Assembly: GCF_030411955.1 (NCBI RefSeq)
Contig: NZ_JASNRA010000007.1
Span: 124,001 to 188,000, forward strand
Length of the DNA stretch: 64,000 nucleotides
DNA from: Massilia sp. YIM B02443
GTDB lineage: Bacteria > Pseudomonadota > Gammaproteobacteria > Burkholderiales > Burkholderiaceae_D
Reading direction: 5' to 3'
The stretch's first letter is position 1. The number at the start of each line of letters is the position of its first letter. Position numbers and translations under genes: made by a program. Below, piece by piece: positions 36,646 to 45,261 of this stretch. A model generated the notes under the pieces. The model had not been told where the DNA came from and made no database searches. It worked only from the letters and a program-made list of their open reading frames with translations.

Positions 36646-36953
36646 TGGGGTTTTAACAGTTAGACAAAAAACTGGTCGAAGCTGCGCGAAAAACTTCATG
36701 GTGATGAAGTCTGTTTCGCTTGATGGTCGAGCCGGGCATCAGCGCTGACTTCGAACCATTCATCGCCAGATGCAGTACCGGCACACGCTCGGTATGAAAG
36801 GCCGAGTCTCGGTTCATGGTTGATGCAAGCTGGATGCAAGGCACATTTGACTACATTACAGTGGGAACCACGAGCCGTTTGCCCAGTCTGACAAAAAACA
36901 GCTTCTGCGCCCCGAGCCATCTGTATCGTGGACTAAGCCATCGGGAATCTGCC
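36646..36953. other. 308-base gene-free stretch, left part of the TnpB element
   Basis: Lower in GC than its surroundings and without a convincing gene; short minus-strand frames here have no recognisable product. It holds an imperfect hairpin at 36686-36719: outer arms GCGAAA and TTTCGC, inner arms ACTTCAT and ATGAAGT, loop GGTG. Subterminal hairpins of this kind are what IS200/IS605-family ends use in place of terminal inverted repeats, so this is my candidate left end. The exact cleavage site cannot be fixed. Confidence 0.5.
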
Positions 36954-38153
36954 ATGTTCCTGGCCCATCGCTTTCAGCTCGACCCAAATAATGTTCAAGA
37001 GACCTACTTGTCCCGCGCAGCGGGCACGGCCCGGTTTGCCTATAACTGGGCACTGGCCGAGTGGGGGCGGCGATATGCGGCGTGCAAGGCCGACCCCAGC
37101 CTGCCGCTTCCAAACGAAGGAGCACTGCGGCGCCAGCTGAATGCAATCAAGCGCGACTGCTTCCCCTGGATGCTCGAAGTAAGCAAGAATGCGCCGCAGA
37201 TGGCGATCATGCAATTGGGCCGAGCATTCCAGAACTTCTTTGAAGGACGCGCACGCTATCCAACTTTCCGGCGCAAGGGGCGTGATGATCGGTTTACATT
37301 GACGAACGATCAGTTTCGCATTGAAGGTCATCGTATCCGTATCCCGAAGCTGGGATGGGTCAGGATGCGCGAATCGCTGCGCTTTGCGGGACGCATCGTG
37401 TCCGCATCCATTTCACGCATTGCAGAGCGCTGGTATGCCAGCATCACCGTCGAGACAGCAAATCCGATCCTGCCGTATTCCGATAGCCAAGGGGCGGTAG
37501 GAGTGGACTTCGGCGTCACGACACTGGCAACGCTATCGACCGGTGAAACGGTGACCGGACCCAAGGCATTGCGTACCTTGCTTGATCGCTTGCGGCGCCT
37601 GTCACGCGGCTTGTCGCGCAAGGTCAAGGGTTCACGCAACCGGGCCAAGGCGAAGGTGGCACTGGCGAAGCTGCATGCAAGAATTGCCAACCTCCGGCGC
37701 GACAGCCTTCATAAGCTCAGCAGCATCATCACGCGCCGCTTCGATACCATTGGCATCGAAGACCTGAACGTCAAGGGCATGCTTGGCAACCGCAGGCTGT
37801 CACGCGCCATCGCCGATATGGGGTTTAGTGAGTTGCGCCGCCAGCTGGCGTACAAGGCGGCGCAACGCGGAAGACAAGTAGTGGTGGTGGATCGCTGGTA
37901 CCCGAGCAGCAAGACATGTTCATGCTGTGGCTATCTGCTCAAAGAACTCGACTTGGGTGCACGCCACTGGACGTGCCAGGGTTGCGGGACGCAGCATGAC
38001 CGTGATGTGAATGCCGCGGTCAACCTGAGGAATATGGCGGTCAGTTCGACCGTATCGGCCTGTGGAGGGGAAGGCGCTGGCCCTGTGCATCAGGCACAGG
38101 GTGAAACCGGCCCCGGCAAAGCAGGAATCCAACAGCAAGCTAGTGTCGCTTAA
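36954..38153 (+). CDS. tnpB: RNA-guided nuclease TnpB (OrfB) of IS200/IS605 family
   Basis: 399-residue TnpB, ancestor-type of Cas12 nucleases, which cuts DNA using a guide RNA from the element's right end. The RuvC triad appears intact: D185 (GVDFGVTTLAT), E269 (IGIEDLNVKGM) and D351 (HDRDVNAAVN). The zinc ribbon is C322/C325 and C341/C344. A Met at 36954 (MFLAHRFQLDP) fits the family start; the frame opens 46 codons earlier without similarity. The 46 residues after the last catalytic Asp are rich in Gly/Ser/Gln, as expected where the omega-RNA overlaps the gene. GC is lower than in neighbours. Confidence 0.9.
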   Translation: MFLAHRFQLDPNNVQETYLSRAAGTARFAYNWALAEWGRRYAACKADPSLPLPNEGALRRQLNAIKRDCFPWMLEVSKNAPQMAIMQLGRAFQNFFEGRARYPTFRRKGRDDRFTLTNDQFRIEGHRIRIPKLGWVRMRESLRFAGRIVSASISRIAERWYASITVETANPILPYSDSQGAVGVDFGVTTLATLSTGETVTGPKALRTLLDRLRRLSRGLSRKVKGSRNRAKAKVALAKLHARIANLRRDSLHKLSSIITRRFDTIGIEDLNVKGMLGNRRLSRAIADMGFSELRRQLAYKAAQRGRQVVVVDRWYPSSKTCSCCGYLLKELDLGARHWTCQGCGTQHDRDVNAAVNLRNMAVSSTVSACGGEGAGPVHQAQGETGPGKAGIQQQASVA

Positions 38154-38284
38154 GGATGGTTAGCGATGTTTCGCTTTGCGTAAGTTTGGAGGAACGGTGA
38201 TGTTGTATTTGCGCGCTCGAAATACTGGTTGACGATCCGACACAGGATTAACGATACTCATGGATGCTCTTTGACTCCATGAGT
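38154..38284 (+). ncRNA. candidate omega-RNA / right-end region of the TnpB element
   Basis: In this family the guide RNA covers the 3' end of tnpB and the right end, and its guide comes from sequence just past the element. Here the 131 bases after the stop hold two hairpins (AGCGA-TCGCT at 38162-38175 and ACTCATGGA-TCCATGAGT at 38256-38284). The call is positional; the 5' end would lie inside tnpB and the guide start is unresolved. Confidence 0.4.
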
Positions 38285-38304
38285 CCCCTTCCCAACCAAG
38301 ATTG

Positions 38305-40470
38305 ATGCGCATGAAAAAGACCCTTCTCTCGCTCGCCATCCTGAGCAGCTTCGCCGCCCACGCGGACGAAGGCATGTGGATGCCGCAACAGCTGCCACAA
38401 GTAGCCAAGCAACTCAAAGCCGCCGGCCTCAAACTGGACCCGGCAAGCCTGACCAAACTGACCGAGTTCCCGATGGGCGCGATCGTGAGCCTGGGCGGCT
38501 GCTCGGCTTCGTTCGTGTCGCCGCAAGGCCTGGTGGTGACCAACCACCACTGCGTGTACAACAGCGTGGCGGTCAACTCGACGCCGGAACGCGACCTGCT
38601 GAAAAACGGTTTCCTGGCCAAGACCATGGCGGAGGAACTGCCGGCCGCGCCGGGCAGCCGCGTCTACGTGACCGAGGAAGTGGCGAACGTCACCGACCAG
38701 GTCATCACCCCGGAAGTCGCCAAGCTGAACGGCAAGGCGCGCATCGACGCCATCGAGAAGAACCAGAAGACCCTGGTGTCGGGCTGCGAAAAAGACGCCG
38801 GCTACCGCTGCACCGTGGCCAGCTACTACGGGGGCCTCGAGTTCTACCGCCTGAAGCAGCTGGAAATCCGCGACGTGCGCCTGGTGCACGCGCCGGCAGC
38901 CGGCATCGGCAAGTTCGGCGGCGACACCGACAACTGGATGTGGCCGCGCCACACCGGCGACTACGGTTTCTACCGCGCCTACGTGAGCAAGGATGGCAAG
39001 GCCGCCGAGTTCTCGAAAGATAACGTTCCCTACCAGCCAAAACACGTGATCAAGATCGCGAAAGAAGGCTCGAAGGAAGGCGACTTCGTGATGGTGCTGG
39101 GCTACCCGGGCCGCACCAACCGCCACCGCCTGCCATCCGAAGTCGCGTTCACCTTCGACTGGAACTACCCGGCCTTCGTGCAGGCGTCGGGCGAGACCCT
39201 GGCGATCATCGACCGCGAGACCAAGAACGACCCGGCCGCCAAGCTGAAGTACGCCGGCCAGATCGCGGGCGTGAACAACTACTACAAGAACCGCAAGGGC
39301 ATGCTGACCTCGTACGGCGACAGCGACTTCCTGCAGCGCAAGACCGCCGAGCACAATGCAATGAAGGCCTGGGTCAACGCCGATCCGAAACGCAAGGCGC
39401 AGTACGCCGCCGACATCGAAGCGGCCGAACAGCTGATCGCCCAGCGCGACGCCGGCACCAAGAAAGGTTTCTACCTGACCTACGCCCAGCCGCGCTTCCT
39501 GAGCTCGGCGCGCAGCCTGTACCGCCAGGCCAACGAACGCGCCAAGCCGGACACCGAGCGCAAGACCGGCTACCAGGAACGCGACCTGCCGCGCCTGACC
39601 TCGGTCGTCACCGGCCAGGACCGCACCTACGACGAAAAAGTCGACAAGGCCATCGTCCTGAACTTCCTGACCAAGTACAACGCGCAGCCGGCCGCCGAGC
39701 ACGACGCCGCCTTCGACGCCGCACTGGGCATCCGCGCCGGCATGAGCGAAGCCGAACTGAAGGCCGCACTGGACCGCATCTACGCCGGCTCCAAGCTGGC
39801 CGACAAGGAAACCCGCACCGCGTGGCTGAACAAATCGCCGGCCGAGTTCAAGGCCTCGAACGACAGCTTCATCAAGGCTGCCGTGGCGATGTATGACGCC
39901 GACATGAAGGACGAAGCCAAGGAAGAAGAACTGGCAGGCAAGATCCAGCAGGCGTATGGCAACTACATGCGCGCCAAGATCGCCTACATGTCTAGCCGCG
40001 GTCAAGCGGTCTATCCGGACGCCAACTCGACGCTGCGCGTGACCTTCGGCAAGATCGCCGGCCGCGACCATGGCGCCGACGGCACCGGTTCGTGGACCGC
40101 GTTCACCACCATCAAGGGCGTGGTCGCCAAGCACACTGGCGAAGGCGAATTCGATGCCCCTGCCGCCCAGCTGGCCGCGATCAAGACCAAAAACTTCGGC
40201 AAGTATGCCGATCCGAAGCTGAAGACCCTGCCGGTGAACTTCCTGGCGACGCTGGACATCACCGGCGGCAACTCGGGCTCGGCCGCGCTGAACTCGAAGG
40301 GCGAGCTGATCGGCCTGGCCTTCGACGGCACCCTGGACTCGATCATCTCGGACTGGGACTTCAACGTCGCCAACACCCGCTCGATCCAGGTCGACACCCG
40401 CTACATGCTGTGGAATATGAAAGAAGTGGACAAGGCGGATAACCTGCTGAAGGAAATGAACGCGCTGTAA
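38305..40470 (+). CDS. S46 family dipeptidyl-peptidase, DPP7-like
   Basis: Secreted serine peptidase of 721 residues releasing N-terminal dipeptides. The signal peptide is MRMKKTLLSLAILSSFAAHA; ATG 38305 and ATG 38311 are both possible starts. The chymotrypsin-like catalytic residues are visible: His in VVTNHHCVYN (81-82), Asp in GGDTDNWMWPRHTGD, and Ser in GGNSGSAAL. Eighteen residues after this Ser is Gly (LAFDG), the position that is Arg in the acidic-specific DPP11 group, so a DPP7-type preference for hydrophobic P1 residues is inferred. It ends in a strong terminator. Confidence 0.9.
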   Translation: MRMKKTLLSLAILSSFAAHADEGMWMPQQLPQVAKQLKAAGLKLDPASLTKLTEFPMGAIVSLGGCSASFVSPQGLVVTNHHCVYNSVAVNSTPERDLLKNGFLAKTMAEELPAAPGSRVYVTEEVANVTDQVITPEVAKLNGKARIDAIEKNQKTLVSGCEKDAGYRCTVASYYGGLEFYRLKQLEIRDVRLVHAPAAGIGKFGGDTDNWMWPRHTGDYGFYRAYVSKDGKAAEFSKDNVPYQPKHVIKIAKEGSKEGDFVMVLGYPGRTNRHRLPSEVAFTFDWNYPAFVQASGETLAIIDRETKNDPAAKLKYAGQIAGVNNYYKNRKGMLTSYGDSDFLQRKTAEHNAMKAWVNADPKRKAQYAADIEAAEQLIAQRDAGTKKGFYLTYAQPRFLSSARSLYRQANERAKPDTERKTGYQERDLPRLTSVVTGQDRTYDEKVDKAIVLNFLTKYNAQPAAEHDAAFDAALGIRAGMSEAELKAALDRIYAGSKLADKETRTAWLNKSPAEFKASNDSFIKAAVAMYDADMKDEAKEEELAGKIQQAYGNYMRAKIAYMSSRGQAVYPDANSTLRVTFGKIAGRDHGADGTGSWTAFTTIKGVVAKHTGEGEFDAPAAQLAAIKTKNFGKYADPKLKTLPVNFLATLDITGGNSGSAALNSKGELIGLAFDGTLDSIISDWDFNVANTRSIQVDTRYMLWNMKEVDKADNLLKEMNAL

Positions 40471-40494
40471 TCGCAGGCGCTGTCGCTTCCGGCA

Positions 40495-40529
40495 AAGGCC
40501 GCGCTACCGCAAGGTGCGCGGCCTTTTTC
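40495..40529 (+). terminator. intrinsic terminator after the S46 peptidase gene
   Basis: AAGGCCGCGC (40495-40504) pairs with GCGCGGCCTT (40516-40525) and continues into a T-rich tail. Confidence 0.92.
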
Positions 40530-40557
40530 TTTTTATCGTGATGATGAGGAGGAGACC

Positions 40558-41661
40558 ATGAAGAAGATGATCGCAGCCATCCTGACCGGGCTGCTCATGC
40601 TCGGCGCCAACGCACAGGGGCAGGAGAAAGACAAGGAGAAGGATGCGGCACTGTACGCCGACGCCCGCGCCGCGGTCGCCGACCTGCAGCGCATCGTCGC
40701 GCCCGGCGGCGTGCAGGACAGCTACAAGACCCGCATCGGCGGCATCGACCAGTGGCTCAACGTGCGCGGCCAGGACCGGGCCAATCCGATGATCCTGTTC
40801 GTGCACGGCGGCCCGGCCGCGCCCATCACGCCGACCATGTGGCAATTCCAGCGCCCGATCGAGGAATACTTCACGGTGGCCCACTACGACCAGCGCGGCG
40901 CCGGCAAGACCTATGGCGAAGCCGACCCGGCAACGGTCGCCAAGACTATCCGCATTGCCCGCTACGTCGACGACCTGATCGAGGTGGCCGAACACCTGCG
41001 CCGGCGTTACGGCCAGCAGAAACTGGTGCTGATGGCGCACAGCTGGGGCACCATCCCGGCGCTGGCGGCGGCGCGCAAGCGCCCCGGGCTGTTTTACGCC
41101 TACGTCGGCATCGGCCAGGTGATCAGCGTGCGCGAGAACGAGCGCCTCGGCTTCGACTACGCGCTGGCGCAAGCCCGGCAGCACGGCAACCGGGAGGCGC
41201 TGCGCGAGCTGCAGTCGATCGCGCCCTACCCCGGCACCCGGCCGATCACACGCGAGCGCATCATCGTGGCGCGCAAGTGGCCGCAGCACTACGGTGGCCT
41301 GAGCGCCTTTCGCAGCACCTCAACTTACTATTTCAACGGTCCGCTGCTGTCGCCCGATTATGATGCGCACCAGGTCAAGGCGATCGACGCCGGCAGCCTT
41401 CTGACGCTGGGCCGGCTGTTACCAGAGTTTGTACAAGTCGATTATTCGAAGGTGGACACCTTCCCGATCCCGATCGTGATGTTCCTGGGACGGCATGACT
41501 ACACGACGCCGACCGCGCCAACCGAAGCCTGGCTGCAACAGCTCAAGGCGCCGTCGAAACAGGCGGTGTGGTTCGAACGGTCGGCGCACATGGCGCCGTG
41601 GGAAGAGCCAGGCAAGACCCTGGTCAGCCTGCTGCAGTACGTGCGCCCGCTGGCGCAGTGA
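40558..41661 (+). CDS. secreted alpha/beta hydrolase, S33 proline-iminopeptidase-like
   Basis: 367-residue hydrolase with a signal peptide (IAAILTGLLMLGANAQG). The fold motifs are HGGPAAPITP (oxyanion loop), DQRGAGKTYG, and the nucleophile elbow AHSWGT; the acid and base are probably Asp in GRHDYTTP and His in RSAHMAPWEEP. HGGPG/DQRGxGxS-type motifs are shared with proline iminopeptidases, so a peptidase acting after the S46 enzyme is plausible but not shown. An AGGAGGAGA ribosome site precedes the ATG. The 3' end overlaps the convergent CAT-like gene by 38 bases. Confidence 0.85.
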   Translation: MKKMIAAILTGLLMLGANAQGQEKDKEKDAALYADARAAVADLQRIVAPGGVQDSYKTRIGGIDQWLNVRGQDRANPMILFVHGGPAAPITPTMWQFQRPIEEYFTVAHYDQRGAGKTYGEADPATVAKTIRIARYVDDLIEVAEHLRRRYGQQKLVLMAHSWGTIPALAAARKRPGLFYAYVGIGQVISVRENERLGFDYALAQARQHGNREALRELQSIAPYPGTRPITRERIIVARKWPQHYGGLSAFRSTSTYYFNGPLLSPDYDAHQVKAIDAGSLLTLGRLLPEFVQVDYSKVDTFPIPIVMFLGRHDYTTPTAPTEAWLQQLKAPSKQAVWFERSAHMAPWEEPGKTLVSLLQYVRPLAQ

Positions 41662-42307
41662 TCAGCGCCGTTAGCTCGGCGTCGATCTGCCGCCCGAGCC
41701 GGTGGATGTGGAAGCCGTCGACAAAGCCGTGGTGGGCCTGCACCGAGAACGGCAGCTGCAGTCGCCCTGCGCCGGCGTCGCGGAAACGTCCCCAGGCCAG
41801 CGACGGAATGTCGGGATTAGCCAGTGTCGCGGTCGGATGCTGGATCGAGGTGAAGTCGAGCCACGGGATGCAGGTGACGAATACCTGTTCCTTGCCCTGG
41901 CGCGGCGTGAGCAGCGCGTACTTCGCGTTCAGCCCCGTCATGTTCACCGCCTCGTCGCGCGCCGCGCGGCCGCGTGCGACGAATTCGCGCACGTCGTCGC
42001 TCCACTCGAACATCGCGAAATTCAGGTCGTCGTGCAGATTGGTCACCGTGAACGACGGGATCAGCTGCTCGACGCGGATCACTTCGCCGTCCAGCACGCG
42101 GTAGCAGAAATTCTCGATGCTCAGGACCGAACGCAGCGCCGCGTACAGCAGCACGTGGAACGGCGCCAGGCCCTGCTCCTTGCACCAGGGCCGGAAGTCC
42201 GGCAGCTCCAGGGTGAAGCAGATGTTGACCGCCGGGCTGTCCATGCGGTCGAACAGGGCGAAGCGATCGCGCCGAAGCTCGAACTTTTGCAGCGCAAACT
42301 TTTCCAT
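41624..42307 (-). CDS. chloramphenicol acetyltransferase-like protein (CAT fold)
   Basis: 227-residue acyltransferase of the trimeric type-A CAT family. The catalytic signature is QAHHGFVDGFHIHRL: His193 as base with Asp197 in HHxxxDG. NICFTLELPDF and SFTVTNLHDDLNFA match the family layout. True chloramphenicol resistance cannot be inferred: many chromosomal relatives acetylate other substrates. It lies 7 bases downstream of the permease gene on the same strand, so the pair may work together. Confidence 0.85.
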   Translation of the reverse strand: MEKFALQKFELRRDRFALFDRMDSPAVNICFTLELPDFRPWCKEQGLAPFHVLLYAALRSVLSIENFCYRVLDGEVIRVEQLIPSFTVTNLHDDLNFAMFEWSDDVREFVARGRAARDEAVNMTGLNAKYALLTPRQGKEQVFVTCIPWLDFTSIQHPTATLANPDIPSLAWGRFRDAGAGRLQLPFSVQAHHGFVDGFHIHRLGRQIDAELTALITAPAGARTAAG

Positions 42308-42314
42308 CTGCTGT

Positions 42315-43793
42315 TCAGTGCGGCTTGTTCAAACGGCTGTTGCGCATGCCGTACACGAAGTAGGCCAGCACCGCCACCGCCATCCAGATGAAGAATACGC
42401 GGAAGGTGGTGCCAGAGAGATCCTTCATGATGTACAGGCAGGCCAGCACCGACAGGCCCGGGATCACGTAGGGGCCGAACGGCACGCGGAAGCCTTTCGG
42501 CGCATTCGCGCCCTGCTTGTGGCGGATCACCGGCACCGCGATCGACACCACCATGAAGGCGGTCAGCGTGCCCATGCTCACCATGTCCCACAGGAAGGTG
42601 GCGTCCACCGTCCCGGCCACCAGGCCGACCACGATGCACACGATGATGGTGTTGCTGACCGGGGCGCCGGTGCGCGCGTTGACCTTGCGGAAGGTTTGCG
42701 GAATCAGGCCGTCGCGGCTGATCGCGTACAGGATGCGGGTCTGGCCGTAGATCGTCACCAGCGTCACCGAGAACACGGAGACCACGGCGCCGGCCGACAG
42801 CACCAGCGCCGGCCAGGCTTGTCCGGTGACGTTCTGCAGGATCACCGACAGGCCGGCCTGCTGACCTTCGAACATGTGGGCCGGCTGGGCGCCCATCGCG
42901 GCCACCGCCACCAGCATGTAGAACACGGTCACGATGAGAAGCGCAGCCAGGATCCCGATCGGCACGTTGCGGCGCGGGTCCTTGACCTCTTCGCCGGCGG
43001 TGGCGATGGTGTCCAGGCCGATGAACGAAAAGAACACGGTGCCGGCGGCCGCGGTCACGCCGGCCATGCCGGCATAGCCCTTGCTCTCATCCATATTGAA
43101 GAAGGGCTGGAAGTTGTTGGCGTCGAAGCCGGTGAAGGCGATCGCGGCGAAGAACACCAGGATCGCCAGCTTGACCAGCACCATGATGGCGTTGGTGGTG
43201 GCCGATTCCTTGGCGCCGCGCACCAGCAGGAAGCCGCACATGATCACCAGGAGGATCGGCGGCAGGTTGATGTGGCCCGGATTGAAATGCACGTTATGGT
43301 GGTCCGACACGAACATCGGCGAGCGCAGTTCGGCCGGAATCTCCCAGCCGAAGGCATTCATCAAAAAGTTGTTCAGGTAGTCGGACCAGCCGATCGAGGT
43401 GGCGCTGGCCGCCAGCCCGTATTCGAGCAGCAGGCAGGCGGCGACCACGAAGGCCGCGAATTCGCCCACGGTGGCGTAGGCGAAGGAATACGAGGAGCCC
43501 GACGCCGGCACCCGCCCCGCCAGTTCGGCGTAGCACAGCGCGGTCAGGCCGGCGGTAATCGCCGCGATCAGGAACGACAGCACCACCGCGGGGCCGGCTT
43601 TCGGCACCGCTTCGACCATGGTGAAGAAAATGCCGGTGCCGATGGTGGCGCCGACGCCGATCATGGTCAGCGGGAACAGGCCGAGCGAGCGTTGCAACCC
43701 GGGTGCGCCAGCATGCGTACTGGAACCCGCCCCGTCTTGATGGCGTTCTGCCGGTTTGGTACGAAGCAGTTTTTGGCCCAGGGTCAGATTCAC
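42315..43793 (-). CDS. APC-superfamily amino-acid permease (cationic amino acid transporter type)
   Basis: 492-residue inner-membrane transporter with about 12-14 hydrophobic helices. GVGATIGTGIFF is the conserved first-helix substrate motif, and YAELAGRVPASGSSYSFAYATVGE is typical of the CAT/YfnA branch (shown in part here). I choose GTG at 43793 as the start because AAGGA lies 8 bases before it; ATGs further upstream would add a basic, unrelated leader. Substrate unknown; basic or branched amino acids are likely. It precedes the CAT-like acetyltransferase. Confidence 0.86.
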   Translation of the reverse strand: MNLTLGQKLLRTKPAERHQDGAGSSTHAGAPGLQRSLGLFPLTMIGVGATIGTGIFFTMVEAVPKAGPAVVLSFLIAAITAGLTALCYAELAGRVPASGSSYSFAYATVGEFAAFVVAACLLLEYGLAASATSIGWSDYLNNFLMNAFGWEIPAELRSPMFVSDHHNVHFNPGHINLPPILLVIMCGFLLVRGAKESATTNAIMVLVKLAILVFFAAIAFTGFDANNFQPFFNMDESKGYAGMAGVTAAAGTVFFSFIGLDTIATAGEEVKDPRRNVPIGILAALLIVTVFYMLVAVAAMGAQPAHMFEGQQAGLSVILQNVTGQAWPALVLSAGAVVSVFSVTLVTIYGQTRILYAISRDGLIPQTFRKVNARTGAPVSNTIIVCIVVGLVAGTVDATFLWDMVSMGTLTAFMVVSIAVPVIRHKQGANAPKGFRVPFGPYVIPGLSVLACLYIMKDLSGTTFRVFFIWMAVAVLAYFVYGMRNSRLNKPH

Positions 43794-44007
43794 GGCGAGT
43801 CCTTCGCAGGTTGAACGGCGGCTCGGCAGCCGCAGGAAAGCTGCGATTATAGGGGCATATGCCATCACGCAATAAAATAGTTTATTTAAATGAGTATTCC
43901 ATATGTCTCTTTGCTAGAATGGCTGTGCTGAATCACTGATGAGCACAAGTTACTGCTCACAAACCCTCGCCGCCCTTGCCCATTCCTGGGCATTTTTTAA
44001 ACGATTA

Positions 44008-44030
44008 AACATGCACATCATGTGCATCTA
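44008..44030 (+). promoter_or_regulatory. NsrR-type nitric-oxide operator upstream of hmp
   Basis: Two 11-base halves, AACATGCACAT and ATGTGCATCTA, separated by one base (44019), match the 11-1-11 NsrR pattern AAGATGCATTT-n-AAATGCATCTT at most positions. It ends 13 bases before the flavohaemoglobin start, overlapping the likely promoter and leader, and predicts derepression of hmp by nitric oxide. Confidence 0.82.
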
Positions 44031-44043
44031 TAAGAGGAAAACC

Positions 44044-45246
44044 ATGATCTCCGCCACTTCCCGCCCCTACATCGATGCCTCGGTCCCGGTCCTGCGCCAG
44101 CACGGCCAGGCTATCACCACGACCTTTTATCGCAATATGTTCGCGGCGCACCCGGAGCTCACGAACCTCTTCAACATGGGCAACCAGGCCAGCGGCGTGC
44201 AGCAGCAGTCGCTGGCATCGGCGCTGTTCGCCTACGCGGCGAATATCGACAATATGGCGGCGCTGGCGCCGGTGGCCAGCCGCATCGCGCACAAGCATGC
44301 GTCGGTAGGGCTGCGCGCCGACCACTATCCAATCGTGGGCTTCCATTTGCTGGGCGCGATCCGCGAAGTGCTGGGCGAGGCCGCCACCGAGCCGCTGCTG
44401 AAAGCGTGGGAAGAAGCATACGGCTCGCTGGCGCGGGTGTTGATCGATGCAGAAGCGAAGATGTACCTGGACGCCGGCATCGAACCGGGCCAGCTGCGGC
44501 CGATGCGCGTGGTCGAGGTGACGCGCGAGAGCGAGAACGTGATCGCGATCCGCATGATCGCCGCTGATGGCGGTGCGCTGCCGCCGTTCAGCGCCGGGCA
44601 GTACGTGAGCGTGGAAGCGATCTTCGACGATGGCCGGCGCCAGCTGCGCCAGTACAGCGTGTCCGATGCGCCAGGCAAGGACAGCCTGCGCATCTCGGTG
44701 AAGCGCGAAGATGCGCGCGAGGATGAACGCAACGCGGCGCCGGCCGGCGCGGTGTCGAACTGGCTGCACCGGAACGTGGAGGTGGGATCGGTGCTGCAGG
44801 TCAGCCACCCGTTCGGCGACTTCCAGCCGGACACCGAATCGGAATCGCCGATCGTGCTGCTGTCGGCCGGCGTCGGCATCACGCCGATGATCGCGGCGCT
44901 GAACCGCATCGCGCGCGTGCATCCGGACCGGCGCGTGATCTTCGCGCACGCGGCGCGCAGCAGCGCCCATCATCCGCACCAGGAAGACATCGCCGCGGCG
45001 CAGGCGCGCATGCCGCACCTGGTGGTGGCGACCTTCTACGAGGACGCTGCCGGCGCCGGCGCCCTGCCCGGCCAGATGGCACTGTCACGCCTGCCGTCCT
45101 GGCCGCGTGGCGAGACCGACGTCTACCTGTGCGGCCCGCTACCGTTCATGCAGGCGCAGTGGCAGGCGCTGCTGGCAGCAGGCGTGCCGGCCGCGCGCCT
45201 GCACCGCGAGGTGTTCGGTCCGGACCTGCTGGACCACCTGCTGTAA
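44044..45246 (+). CDS. hmp: flavohaemoglobin / nitric oxide dioxygenase Hmp
   Basis: Detoxifies NO to nitrate using O2 and NAD(P)H. The 400-residue protein has a globin domain (1-137) with Tyr29 and proximal His85 (IAHKHASVGL), then a ferredoxin-reductase-like FAD domain (RQYSVSDAPG) and an NAD domain (LLSAGVGITPMIAALN, VYLCGPLPFMQ). The start at 44044 follows an AGAGGAAA ribosome site; the open frame extends upstream through the operator. The preceding NsrR-like site fits the function. Confidence 0.95.
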   Translation: MISATSRPYIDASVPVLRQHGQAITTTFYRNMFAAHPELTNLFNMGNQASGVQQQSLASALFAYAANIDNMAALAPVASRIAHKHASVGLRADHYPIVGFHLLGAIREVLGEAATEPLLKAWEEAYGSLARVLIDAEAKMYLDAGIEPGQLRPMRVVEVTRESENVIAIRMIAADGGALPPFSAGQYVSVEAIFDDGRRQLRQYSVSDAPGKDSLRISVKREDAREDERNAAPAGAVSNWLHRNVEVGSVLQVSHPFGDFQPDTESESPIVLLSAGVGITPMIAALNRIARVHPDRRVIFAHAARSSAHHPHQEDIAAAQARMPHLVVATFYEDAAGAGALPGQMALSRLPSWPRGETDVYLCGPLPFMQAQWQALLAAGVPAARLHREVFGPDLLDHLL

Positions 45247-45261
45247 GCAGCTGCCGCGGGA

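Larger units (their letters stand above)
36686..38284 (+). mobile_element. IS200/IS605-superfamily (IS1341-type) element carrying only tnpB
   Basis: Approximate span between two hairpins flanking a tnpB gene: 36686-36719 on the left and 38256-38284 on the right (ACTCATGGA with TCCATGAGT). A nearer right-side hairpin AGCGA-TCGCT at 38162-38175 is an alternative end. No tnpA (Y1 transposase) is in the window, so mobility would need a TnpA in trans. Boundaries are estimates from secondary structure, not from an empty-site comparison. Confidence 0.6.

Noticed and set aside
36653..36920. Two short minus-strand frames (63 and 74 codons) upstream of tnpB
   Set aside because: No homology recognised, no ribosome site, and they overlap the candidate element end and each other.
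41624..42307. Calling the CAT-like gene an antibiotic-resistance determinant
   Set aside because: The catalytic motif is present, but the gene has chromosomal composition, no mobile context, and a metabolic neighbour.
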